Shown: positions 20,371-28,800 of the stretch, piece after piece
How the letters are laid out: every line of letters begins with the position of its first letter
Numbering within the stretch: the stretch's first letter is position 1
Program-made: the position numbers and the translations under genes
Notes under the pieces: generated by a model
Databases searched by the model: none
What the model saw: the letters and a program-made list of their open reading frames with translations, nothing else
Told to the model about the DNA's origin: nothing
NCBI GenBank assembly: GCA_022821065.1
Contig: JAJEEK010000064.1
Location: 1 to 32,308 of the forward strand
Direction of reading: 5' to 3'
Source of the DNA: Candidatus Poribacteria bacterium
GTDB lineage: Bacteria > Poribacteria > WGA-4E > WGA-3G
Length of the DNA: 32,308 nt

Positions 20371-22155
20371 ATGTTAGCAGCGACACAAGGCTTGCAAGAT
20401 TTGTCTACAAGAGCGTTCACACCTTCAACTTTGGATTGGAATTTTCCATTCACAGACGTAACGCCGAGCATACCCCAGTTGTCAGACAACGCAGATCCGC
20501 TACAAACCCCTATCCCGGAGTCTATTGATCTTGCATCTTACTCGGAAAATGATTATGATTGGCTTGCAAATGTGCTGGATGAGTTGATTGAGTTCATGCA
20601 TCGTGACGAAAATTGGAGCGTCCCGGAATTGAAAGAAAATGACTATGACTGGGCTCACGCCTTGCTTGTAGAGTTAGTCGATACAGTAGGCGAAACTGAC
20701 ACACATCCACTACGTTCCTTAATGGAATTTGTCTGTCGGATCGTTGACAATTATGAAGATAAATACGTCCCAAAACTGACAGAGCTATTTCCAGAATTGG
20801 CAGAGGAAGCCCATGTTGAAACAACAGACAAAAACAGTAACCCGCCACGTTCCACCTCAGAACTAAGCGATAGCGAACTTGCTGCGCGCGGTTTTTTCTC
20901 AATCGGTTGTCTCCTTTCAGCAGGTGGGAGGTTGGAAAATGCACTTTCTGCTTACGACACAGCAACCTTCCTGAAGCCGGATCATGTTGGAGCTTACAAC
21001 AATCGAGGCATCGCGCGAAGTATGATCGGTCAACATGAACTAGCGATTGCCGACTATAGCGCAGCAATTCGCCTGAAACCTGATTATGCTGAAGCCTACA
21101 ATAACCGGGGTACGACGAAGGATATCCTTGGAAAGCATCAGGATGCTATTTCTGACTATGATAAGGCGATCCGCCTAAAATCAGATTATGCTGAGGCTTA
21201 CAGTAATCGAGGCACGGCAAAGAATTTCCTTGGGAGACATCAGGATGCTATTGCTGATTATGATAAGGCGATTAGACTAAAACCCGACTATGCTGGAGCC
21301 TATGACAGTAGAGGTTCGACAAAGTACTTTCTTGGAAGGAGTCAAGATGCCATCGCTGATTACAATGAGGCAATTCGGCTAAAATCAGATGATGTCCAAG
21401 CGTATTATCACAGGGGACAGGTAAATAAAACTCTTAAAAAATATGAGGAAGCTCTCGCGGACTATGATAAGGTGATTGATTTACAACCGAATTGTGCCGA
21501 GGTCTATAACCATCGGGGTTCTCTACAAGTTATCCTTAGACGCTATAGGAAGGCCATCACCGATTATACCAAAGCAATTCAATTAATAAAATCTGGTGAG
21601 GCAAAACTTGACAACAGTAAAGAAAATTCTATTTCGTTGATTTTCAAGAACTCAGGGTTTGGTGAGGCAGAAATCTACTACAACCGCGGAGTTGCAAAGC
21701 TTAAACTTGGAGAATTTACTGAAGCTCTTGCTGATTATAACGCGGCAATCCAACTAAAACCAGATTATGCCGAAGCATACCACAATCGGGGAGTTGTGAA
21801 AATTCAACTTAACCAACCTAATGAAACTCTTGCTGACTTTGATGAGGCTATTCGCATAAACCCCAATTACGCCGGAGCTTATAGTAACCGAGGAAGGGTA
21901 AAGCTTCTATTTGGTAAACCAAATGAGGCAATCACAGATTTTGATGAAGCTATCAGAATAAATCCCGAATTTATCAATGCTTACACCAATAGAGCCGAAG
22001 CCAAAATTAGTTTGAGAAGTATTAAGGAAGCGAAATCTGATCTCCAAACTGCCTTGGAATTGGCAGAACAACAGCAGAACACTGATCTTAAAGCCTCTAT
22101 TGCGGTGCGACTTCAGCAACTTAACAATTCAACACCGCAAACTGACGAAATATGA
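20371..22155 (+). CDS. TPR protein in the antitoxin position, HigA-like N-terminal region
   Basis: A 594-residue protein. Residues 55-140 hold two ENDYDW-x-L-ELI units (59 and 89) and HPLRSLMEFVCRIVDNYEDK followed by YVPKLTEL. These resemble the acidic region before the helix-turn-helix in many HigA antitoxins (a YExxHxP-type end), but no helix-turn-helix follows. Instead about 11 tetratricopeptide repeats span roughly 165-585, with the consensus AxxxYxxRGxxxxxLGxxxxAIxDYdxAIrLxPdy. Several TPR units are nearly identical in DNA, showing recent expansion. No signal peptide. The AAGGAG sits 6 nt before the ATG and overlaps the end of higB. It is likely the antitoxin or a regulator of the HigB toxin (inference). 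A shorter paralogue lies at 22465. Confidence 0.75.
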   Translation: MLAATQGLQDLSTRAFTPSTLDWNFPFTDVTPSIPQLSDNADPLQTPIPESIDLASYSENDYDWLANVLDELIEFMHRDENWSVPELKENDYDWAHALLVELVDTVGETDTHPLRSLMEFVCRIVDNYEDKYVPKLTELFPELAEEAHVETTDKNSNPPRSTSELSDSELAARGFFSIGCLLSAGGRLENALSAYDTATFLKPDHVGAYNNRGIARSMIGQHELAIADYSAAIRLKPDYAEAYNNRGTTKDILGKHQDAISDYDKAIRLKSDYAEAYSNRGTAKNFLGRHQDAIADYDKAIRLKPDYAGAYDSRGSTKYFLGRSQDAIADYNEAIRLKSDDVQAYYHRGQVNKTLKKYEEALADYDKVIDLQPNCAEVYNHRGSLQVILRRYRKAITDYTKAIQLIKSGEAKLDNSKENSISLIFKNSGFGEAEIYYNRGVAKLKLGEFTEALADYNAAIQLKPDYAEAYHNRGVVKIQLNQPNETLADFDEAIRINPNYAGAYSNRGRVKLLFGKPNEAITDFDEAIRINPEFINAYTNRAEAKISLRSIKEAKSDLQTALELAEQQQNTDLKASIAVRLQQLNNSTPQTDEI

Positions 22156-22178
22156 TAAACAGAGGTAGGAGCAAATAA

Positions 22179-22450
22179 TGTTAACACCATAAGTGTCAAT
22201 TTTAGAGCAAATAACCGTTGTGGTCCCAGGTCCGGTAGGTGCTGTTTTGCGGCGTACTCGACCAAATGCGACTTGCATTCCAACTGCGCCGAGTTTTAGC
22301 CATAAACCTTGGACACACCAGAAACCCTCTTTAGTCCCGTAGGGACGGTATCTATGTAGAAATAGGAATCAAAGAAAGATAAAGCCCCGTAGGGGCGGCA
22401 TTTGTAAAGACCCGACTATAAAACGATTTAAAACTCCCTAAATTGCCCCG
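22179..22450. repeat. Composite repeat region between the two TPR genes
   Basis: The 22156-22464 gap has no gene. It contains a reverse AAATTGACAC-type piece (22179-22205), a truncated CCGGTAGGTGC palindrome start (about 22231), GGCGTACTCG-CCAAATGCGAC text shared with 16379-16412, and the hairpin GTCCC-GTA-GGGAC (22334-22346), which corresponds to ATCCC-GTA-GGGAT at 16463-16475. Confidence 0.6.
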
Positions 22451-22464
22451 TATGGAGTAAACTA

Positions 22465-23427
22465 ATGTCAACATCTGGATTTGAGAAAAATAATCTTTTG
22501 CTGACAGACATAGTACCAAGTATGCCCCAATTGTTAGATAACGCTAAACCGCTACAAACGCGCGTATCCGAACCAGCAGTCCCCCCACCCTATCCCGAAA
22601 CTGCCTACCAGTGGTTAGCAAAAGTATTAGATGGATTAATCGATTTCGGACAACGGCACGGGCATTACGGTGTTATCAACTTGAGTGATAGCGAGTATGA
22701 GTGGCTGGATGACGTATTAGAAGAATTAATCTACTCCGCTGGTGAGAATCAAAGTCACCCATTAGCACCACTGATGGATTTCATTATTCGGATCATTGCC
22801 AACTACGAGGATAAATACGTCCCGAAGTTGACAGAACGGTTTCCAGAATTGGCAGAAGAAGCACCTATCAAAACAACAAACAAAAACAGCAAGCCACCAC
22901 CTTACGCCTCAGAACTGAGTGATAGCGAACTTGCTGCGCATGCCTTCTTCGCGATCGGTTGTCTCCTCTGGCAAGGAGGGAAGGCGGAAAAAGCACTCTC
23001 TGCTTACGACACGGCAATTCAGTTGCAACCAGACTATGCCGAAGTTTACAACAACCGAGGCAATATCAAAAGTGGATTAGGTTCTCATGATGCTGCCCTT
23101 GACGATTACGATGAGGCGATTCGTCTCAATCCAAATTTCATGAATGCTTACATCAATCGCGGCATAGTCCAGTTAGGTCTGAACGACATTGACGAGGCGA
23201 GGTCAAATCTCCAGACGGCTTTGGAACTATCAGAACAGCAACGGAACCCTGATTTCAAATCACTCGTTGAAGAATGGCTACAACGACTCAATCAGATGGA
23301 CTCAAAACAAGGAAACCGCAAAAAACCCCGCAGAGGCGGACAGTGGAAGGGGAAAGTCAAGATAGCCGAGGACTTCGATGAACTCCCAGAATCCTTTACG
23401 GAAGTCTTCCGCGGAGACAACGAATAA
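22465..23427 (+). CDS. Short TPR paralogue with antitoxin-like C-terminal tail
   Basis: A 320-residue protein, paralogous to the one at 20371. It has the same N-terminal region (YQWLAKVLDGLI, YEWLDDVLEELI, HPLAPLMDFIIRIIANYEDK, ending YVPKLTERFPELAEE) and the same ASELSDSELAA linker, then about three TPR units (165-260). It ends in a basic-then-acidic tail: RRGGQWKGKVKIAEDFDELP (289-308), then ESFTEVFRG. That tail resembles the C-terminus of VapB/DUF2281-type antitoxins (GKxxIADDFDELP), which wraps a PIN-domain toxin. GGAG lies about 7 nt before the ATG. No toxin gene follows intact. A short ORF with a good ribosome site begins at 23477. The function is inferred to be an antitoxin or an immunity remnant. 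Confidence 0.7.
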   Translation: MSTSGFEKNNLLLTDIVPSMPQLLDNAKPLQTRVSEPAVPPPYPETAYQWLAKVLDGLIDFGQRHGHYGVINLSDSEYEWLDDVLEELIYSAGENQSHPLAPLMDFIIRIIANYEDKYVPKLTERFPELAEEAPIKTTNKNSKPPPYASELSDSELAAHAFFAIGCLLWQGGKAEKALSAYDTAIQLQPDYAEVYNNRGNIKSGLGSHDAALDDYDEAIRLNPNFMNAYINRGIVQLGLNDIDEARSNLQTALELSEQQRNPDFKSLVEEWLQRLNQMDSKQGNRKKPRRGGQWKGKVKIAEDFDELPESFTEVFRGDNE

Positions 23428-23436
23428 ATCCGTTTC

Positions 23437-23451
23437 GGGGTTAGAAACCCC
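23437..23451. repeat. Small hairpin after the TPR paralogue
   Basis: GGGGTT-AGA-AACCCC, of the same style as the other dispersed palindromes. It lies 9 nt after the stop and could terminate transcription, but there is no T-tract. Confidence 0.45.
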
Positions 23452-23476
23452 TCCTACAAGAGAAAAGGAGCTCCTA

Positions 23477-23599
23477 ATGCCAAAAACTTTACACACCTGT
23501 TCTTATTTCAGATCACACCTGAGAAATGACAACTGTGCTGCGGTAAGGAACAGGAGATTAAAAAGGATTAACAGTCCAACAGGGAAAATCACGCTTTGA
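23477..23599 (+). pseudogene. Orphan start, possible remnant of a toxin gene
   Basis: AGGAG (23466-23470) is 6 nt before an ATG that opens a 40-codon frame (MPKTLHTC...). The frame overlaps the end of the minus-strand permease gene and resembles nothing after the first few codons. MPKTL is a plausible beginning for a PIN toxin (often M-x-x-x-LLDTH), and the position directly after an antitoxin-like gene is where one would be. It may be the stump left after a rearrangement that brought in the ABC genes. Confidence 0.3.
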
Positions 23600-24957
23600 T
23601 ACGAGGGACGCTCTTCAAACCTTGGTATAGCATTCGGATCCATCGGTTTTTGAGACAATCCCTCTCGCACAGGATAGATATGTAAACTCTCTGGATCGCT
23701 CCTATCCTCCGTTTTGATGAAATCTATAAATGTTTGCCTATAACGGCGTACCTGTTTAACAAAATCCATATACCGTGTAATCCCTGTGCCTGCTAACCCC
23801 TCCATCGCATATTGGAAGCATACTATCGGAGAGATTTGGGTGAGTTCGCGGGCGAGTTGTACCTGCCGCAATTGTTGGTCTACATGTTCGTCGGCGATGC
23901 GTGTTTTTATCTCGGACCTTCTCGTGAAGTACGTCGCCCATCGGCGTGTCGCTGACGGATTGTTAACGGACGGTGCTTCGCTTAACTTTGTCACCTCAGA
24001 CATTTCGAGTGGACGAAATTCAGCGTCAATGCTTGCCAATTGGGTGCGTTTGCGGGCGGAGATCACCTCTATTGACGGGATCGGATCAAGCGTGCCAACA
24101 AACAACCCGATCAGGCTCGGAAAGATAAACGCCAAGCAGACCCACGTTAATAGCAGCCATACCAAGCTGGTAATCGCGTTAGATACGCGACTTGAGAAAA
24201 ACAGTCCCAGAAAAATAAAAATAGAGATATGCAACGCAAAAAGTCCGACCATACCCAAAATTCGGAGCCAATCGGTGAAATAAAAAGGGATATTCCCTGA
24301 AAGATAGATTACCAATAGGTTCATCAAGATACCGATTATGAGCGGTATCATTAGCGTAAAAAACGCGCCCAGATATTTCGCTAATAACATCTGCCCGCGA
24401 GAAATCTGGTTAGACATCATCAGACTTAGGGTTCCGTTCGCACGTTCTCCGGCAATCGCATCGAAAGTGAATAGTATCACAAAAAAACTCATGAAGATAC
24501 CGATGAAGACCCAGTCAATTTTGATGAGCGTCGTCGCGTCAGCACCATGATTGGAGGGTAGGTATTCGAGTGTCCAGACTTCCCGCCAATTATATCTTTC
24601 TGCCACAATACCGCCGCCGCGGCCCGCCCCTGAGCGTTCTGACATTCGGAGAGTGTTAGGAATCAGTTCATCAGCACCATCCGCACAGAACTTCAACCGA
24701 CTTGGACGTTTGTAAATTTCACCAGGACCGCGCATGGCGAGTCTTCCTAAACTCTCCTCAGCATCACTCTTGACGCGAGATAACCTTCTTTCGATCGCCT
24801 GATGATACGTATCGACTTCTGCGCTATAGCCACCATCACCGAAGCCATAGATGAGTGCGTTGGCGACCATCAGGGTCGGTAGCAGAATTATCATCAAGAC
24901 GAACCGCAGTGTCATGAGGTTGTGATGTATCTCTTTTTTCGTAATATACCAGATCAT
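23503..24957 (-). CDS. ABC-2 type transporter permease with large extracytoplasmic domain
   Basis: A 484-residue membrane protein. One transmembrane helix near the start (FVLMIILLPTLMVANALIYG) is followed by a soluble part to about 150. A cluster of helices (VFIGIFMSFFVILFTFDAIAGERANGTLSLMMSN, with the ABC-2 motif GERANGTL) comes next, then a second soluble stretch and a final helix (IFPVGLLILFNLLFLTAAQL). This is the permease of an ABC-2 export system related to the DUF3526/GldF-type. No ATPase gene stands beside it. It lies downstream of a similar gene at 25115, and both probably form one transporter. There is no obvious ribosome site before the ATG. The soluble domains suggest work on an envelope-bound substrate (inference). 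Confidence 0.8.
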   Translation of the reverse strand: MIWYITKKEIHHNLMTLRFVLMIILLPTLMVANALIYGFGDGGYSAEVDTYHQAIERRLSRVKSDAEESLGRLAMRGPGEIYKRPSRLKFCADGADELIPNTLRMSERSGAGRGGGIVAERYNWREVWTLEYLPSNHGADATTLIKIDWVFIGIFMSFFVILFTFDAIAGERANGTLSLMMSNQISRGQMLLAKYLGAFFTLMIPLIIGILMNLLVIYLSGNIPFYFTDWLRILGMVGLFALHISIFIFLGLFFSSRVSNAITSLVWLLLTWVCLAFIFPSLIGLFVGTLDPIPSIEVISARKRTQLASIDAEFRPLEMSEVTKLSEAPSVNNPSATRRWATYFTRRSEIKTRIADEHVDQQLRQVQLARELTQISPIVCFQYAMEGLAGTGITRYMDFVKQVRRYRQTFIDFIKTEDRSDPESLHIYPVREGLSQKPMDPNAIPRFEERPSYQSVIFPVGLLILFNLLFLTAAQLSFLRCDLK

Positions 24958-25114
24958 TTTAATAGTTGTCAGTTGTCAGTTACCAATGTTAGAGAGTGTA
25001 CGAAAGTTTCAAAATGTGCAAGAGTTTGCAAGTTATTAACTTTACAGACTTTACAACTTTAGAACACTTTACGAACTTCTGTAACTGAAAGCTAAAAAAC
25101 TGATAACCCTCCTT

Positions 25115-26620
25115 TCAACCCATATCATATCTTAGGAAGGATAGGTACGCCCCTATGAACAGAAGAATGTTCCACGCCAACAAGATAAAAATGTCCCCCA
25201 ATGCGCGAGAGAGACTCTCAGAAAGGGAGCTATACCGGTGCTGAAAGACCGGTAGATCTGCAAACTCGGCTTTGCCTTTATCACTCGAAAACCACGCCCG
25301 CGCAGAAAACGCTTTTTTATCGGTGAGGTAATCAACCACCTGACGCTTATAACTTCTTGTTCCGCGTATAAAATCGTTATAACTTTTCCTGTCCGTGTCG
25401 GTTATTGCACCGATAGCAAAATGGTACGCGTCCGCGAAAGAGAGACGGGAGATATTTCTACCCAATTGTCTGTTTCTTTCGCCAATATCTTCTCGCCGTT
25501 TCAGGATCTCCTCGGCATCGTTTACATAGTCAATGCGAAGCGGTTCTTGGTATCCCAACACTTCCTGAAATTTGGAGACATCCAGAATGTGAATAGGCTT
25601 AAATTCATAAAACTCTTGGAACCCGAGTTCCCCTGGTGAGCGCATATTTATTGATAGCATGAGCGGACCATCGGCTATTTGAGAGATCGCGCTTGTTGGA
25701 TATTTATATCCCCACTTTTTGAGAATATAGGCATCCCGTTCCACCTTGAAATCTTCCCACAATTGCTCAATCTGTTGCCGAGCTTCTTTTTCGGGTTGAA
25801 GTTTATGCGGTGGGAATTTTGAGACGGCAAACGTTGCCACATTTGCATGAACTATCGTCAGAAGACCCCAGATAAACATTGAGAGGATCAACGTAGTCGC
25901 TGCTTCCTTTGTCCACACTGATAAGAGCATCCCTAAAAGATAGCAGATGGATACGTACAACAGTGAAACAAGGAGGACCATAACAAGGCGTAGCAGATCA
26001 TCGCCACTGAAACCAGTGGCGGGAGAGGCATAAGCGATAACGATTCCGACAGTGAAACTCACCACCACAATCGGAAACAGAGACAACATACCGCCAAGGT
26101 ATTTCCCAAGCACCAGCACGTCCCGCGGAATTGGATTGGATAACACCAGTTTTAGTGTACCGTCTTCCCGTTCCCCTGAAATTGTGTTGTAAGCGAACAG
26201 GATCGCCAAAGCACTGAGTACGATTTTGAAGACGAAAATGACATCAACAGCGAGAAAAATCGAAAGGAAAGGGTTATCTGATCCCTGTTTCTGTGCCGCT
26301 TTCTCCCAAATCGGCGTTGCCAACTTAATACTCACCATATCCGCACCGGACTTTTCCGTTCCGACGTTAAAAATGCTGAGCAGGTTCGGTTTCCTATGTG
26401 CTTTCGGGTTAATTTGGCTGTAGAGGTCCCATGTGCGTGTTTCCTCTTGATGTTCCCGAACGGCAACGTGATATGCCGATAACCGTTTTTCGTAATCCTC
26501 AACCTGAACAAAAACGGCAGCTGCCGCCGAAATCAGACAGACAACAAAACCGATCATGAATCGGGATGTCAGCACATTTGAGACGAATTCTCGTTGGATA
26601 ATCAGCCAAAGTGTTTTCAT
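25115..26620 (-). CDS. ABC-2 type transporter permease with large extracytoplasmic domain
   Basis: A 501-residue paralogue of the 23503 protein with the same plan. An N-terminal helix (FMIGFVVCLISAAAAVFVQVE) is followed by a soluble domain to about 120 and then a membrane block containing AYNTISGEREDGTLKLVLSNP with the GEREDGTL motif. A second soluble domain (about 265-455, with the TRSYKRQVVDYL segment) and a closing helix before LSFLRYDMG complete it. Three proteins in this window share the ending or the plan. 157 bp of AT-rich sequence with no clear signals separates it from the next permease. No ribosome site is clear at the ATG. The partner ATPase is not in this window. Confidence 0.8.
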   Translation of the reverse strand: MKTLWLIIQREFVSNVLTSRFMIGFVVCLISAAAAVFVQVEDYEKRLSAYHVAVREHQEETRTWDLYSQINPKAHRKPNLLSIFNVGTEKSGADMVSIKLATPIWEKAAQKQGSDNPFLSIFLAVDVIFVFKIVLSALAILFAYNTISGEREDGTLKLVLSNPIPRDVLVLGKYLGGMLSLFPIVVVSFTVGIVIAYASPATGFSGDDLLRLVMVLLVSLLYVSICYLLGMLLSVWTKEAATTLILSMFIWGLLTIVHANVATFAVSKFPPHKLQPEKEARQQIEQLWEDFKVERDAYILKKWGYKYPTSAISQIADGPLMLSINMRSPGELGFQEFYEFKPIHILDVSKFQEVLGYQEPLRIDYVNDAEEILKRREDIGERNRQLGRNISRLSFADAYHFAIGAITDTDRKSYNDFIRGTRSYKRQVVDYLTDKKAFSARAWFSSDKGKAEFADLPVFQHRYSSLSESLSRALGDIFILLAWNILLFIGAYLSFLRYDMG

Positions 26621-26674
26621 AGGTTTATGCTAATTCTAAAAATCCATATCGTATGCAAGACCTTTATACCATAT

Positions 26675-26796
26675 TAGGACTTACGCAATTTTGACTATAA
26701 GTGGTTCTGTTAGATGAAATGTGTCTGAAAACACAGCGTTCTTGTTTCACAAACTGGGAAGTTTGTGGTACAAAAGAGCGGTATGCGTAAGTCCTG
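26675..26796 (+). mobile_element. MITE-like element, copy 3
   Basis: AGGACTTACGCA (26676-26687) and TGCGTAAGTCCT (26784-26795), 120 bp between outer ends. Perfect CATAT duplications lie at 26670-26674 and 26797-26801. The inner hairpin (CACAAACTGGGAAGTTTGTG) is slightly worn. Same orientation as copy 2, and it lies upstream of the permease pair. The rest of 26621-26879 shows nothing further. Confidence 0.8.
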
Positions 26797-26879
26797 CATA
26801 TAATAAATCAGTTGTTCCTCGTTAAACAAATCGCGTCCACACACGAATGAGCCTTGTGTCATTTATGAACTATCTCCAA

Positions 26880-28757
26880 TTAACGATAATGTTTGGCTTG
26901 AAGCGTATACATCTCTGCATAAGTCCCATTTTGTGCTATCAATTCATCATGTGTACCCTTCTCAATCAAGAGGCCATCTTCTAACACCAAAATTCGGTCC
27001 GCCATTTTAACCGTGGAGAAGCGGTGTGAAATGATAACCGATGTTTTTCCTGCTGTCAATTCATTGAAACGCTGAAAAATTTCCTCTTCCGCGACTGCAT
27101 CAAGTGCCGCAGTAGGCTCATCAAGGATTAATATCTGTGCATCTCGCATAAAAGCACGCGCCATTGCAATCTTCTGCCATTCACCTCCCGAAAGATCAAC
27201 GCCTTCTTCCAAAGTCCGACCCAACACTGTATTAAACTGTTTTGGCAATTTCTCAATTCGCGACAGGCTTCCCGCTTTTTCGGCTGCGATACGGATACGC
27301 GCCATATCCTCATAGGCATCTATCTGTCCAAATCCAATGTTCTCTTGAACACTGAAGTGATATTGGATGAAGTCCTGAAAAACAACACCAAACTGGTTGT
27401 GAAGATTTTCGAGATGATACGCTTTGAGGTTGCTCCCGTCAAGGCGGATAGTGCCATCGCTCGGATCGTAGAGGCGGGTCAGCAGTTTGACTAACGTTGT
27501 TTTACCTGCGCCATTTCGTCCGACGATCGCGACACACTCGCCGGGAGCAATGGTGAAACTGACATCTTTCAGAACGGGTGCCTCTGTTCCAGGATATGTG
27601 AACGAGACACTTTCAAACACAATGCCTTCTTGAAGTGGACGACCAACCTCCTTGAGTTTAGTTCCCTTTTCAGGTTGATGAAGCGTGCCTTCGACCGCCT
27701 TCGGATCCAAGTCTAAGAAACTAAACAAGTGTTCAAGGAATAGGCTGTTTTCATAAAAGGTACCGCTAGATCTAAATACATTCACAATCGTAGATCTCGC
27801 TCTTTCTGAAGCTTGAAAGTAGAGCATCATATCACCGATCGTAATCTGCTGCCCTATGGCGCGAAATGCCGCGTATAACCAGATACCAGCAGTGCTGATC
27901 GTTGAAAGTAGATTCAACGCAATTTGGAATACTTCCTGCATGATTGATAATGTATGATTTTCGCGCACGAACTTCTGGGATAGCGTATGAAAACGCTCAA
28001 TAAGCATTCTGTGGAGACCAAAGAGTTTAATCTCTTTTACCGGCTCACGGGTGCTCAGTAGATTTGAGAGATAGTTTACTAAGCGTCGTTCAGCGGTTTG
28101 CCGAAACAGCAAACGGAACCAGCGTTTCCCGAAATAACTGGTCGCAATGAGATGCGGAATTGATAGAACAATTATGCTCAACATTGCCAGGATATGAAGG
28201 TTTGCTACCATAATTAACAGACTCACCAGTATCAATATACTTGACAGCAGTCCTGCGAAATTGTTAACAAAGTTTGGAATGCGTTGAATGGATTGTTCTC
28301 GCGCGTGCGCCATTTGATCAAAGAAAGTCGGGGATTCAAAGAAAGCCAAATCTAACCTTGAGAGTTTCTGAAAAATGAGTTCTTCGGTGTAATGCGAGAC
28401 TCTCAAGCCCATTGGGTATCTGAGCATATTTATGATACTGGTGATAGCGTTGCTCGCCAACCAAATGAGGAGTTGTAATCCGACGAGAAACACAATCTGT
28501 CGGAGGTGTGCAGTGCCTTGAGTTTCTTGAACTGCAGCAACAACTTCGTCAATGATGTACTTTGAGAGCCATATCTGTATAGGTGTGACGGCTGCTGAAA
28601 GCAAATTTAGCACAGAAAACACAACAGTCTCTTTGGGACTAGCACGCCACATCAGTCCAACAGCCCTGGGGTAATGTCTAACAGTCTTACCAATTTCGGA
28701 TAGAGATTTCATGGTGTCAGCGAAAAAACACCTTGAAGAATTCTCAGTAGCATTCAT
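26880..28757 (-). CDS. ABC exporter with fused membrane and ATPase domains
   Basis: A 625-residue half-transporter of the MsbA/ABCB type. Six transmembrane helices fill about 40-300 and an ATPase domain about 380-620: GRNGAGKT Walker A (413-420), signature LSGGEWQK (522-529), ILDEPTAALD Walker B (544-553) and switch His in VIISHRFSTVKMADR. All catalytic parts are present, so it should work as a homodimer exporting a lipid, peptide or small molecule. The frame is open to 28877, but that would overlap the upstream sigma-factor gene. The ATG at 28757 has AGGAG 9 nt before it and gives a normal N-terminus. It follows the sigma-propeller gene by 43 nt, so the two are likely one transcription unit. 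Confidence 0.9.
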   Translation of the reverse strand: MNATENSSRCFFADTMKSLSEIGKTVRHYPRAVGLMWRASPKETVVFSVLNLLSAAVTPIQIWLSKYIIDEVVAAVQETQGTAHLRQIVFLVGLQLLIWLASNAITSIINMLRYPMGLRVSHYTEELIFQKLSRLDLAFFESPTFFDQMAHAREQSIQRIPNFVNNFAGLLSSILILVSLLIMVANLHILAMLSIIVLSIPHLIATSYFGKRWFRLLFRQTAERRLVNYLSNLLSTREPVKEIKLFGLHRMLIERFHTLSQKFVRENHTLSIMQEVFQIALNLLSTISTAGIWLYAAFRAIGQQITIGDMMLYFQASERARSTIVNVFRSSGTFYENSLFLEHLFSFLDLDPKAVEGTLHQPEKGTKLKEVGRPLQEGIVFESVSFTYPGTEAPVLKDVSFTIAPGECVAIVGRNGAGKTTLVKLLTRLYDPSDGTIRLDGSNLKAYHLENLHNQFGVVFQDFIQYHFSVQENIGFGQIDAYEDMARIRIAAEKAGSLSRIEKLPKQFNTVLGRTLEEGVDLSGGEWQKIAMARAFMRDAQILILDEPTAALDAVAEEEIFQRFNELTAGKTSVIISHRFSTVKMADRILVLEDGLLIEKGTHDELIAQNGTYAEMYTLQAKHYR

Positions 28758-28800
28758 TAAATAGAACTCCTCATCTGTAACAGGATACAACTGACAATAC

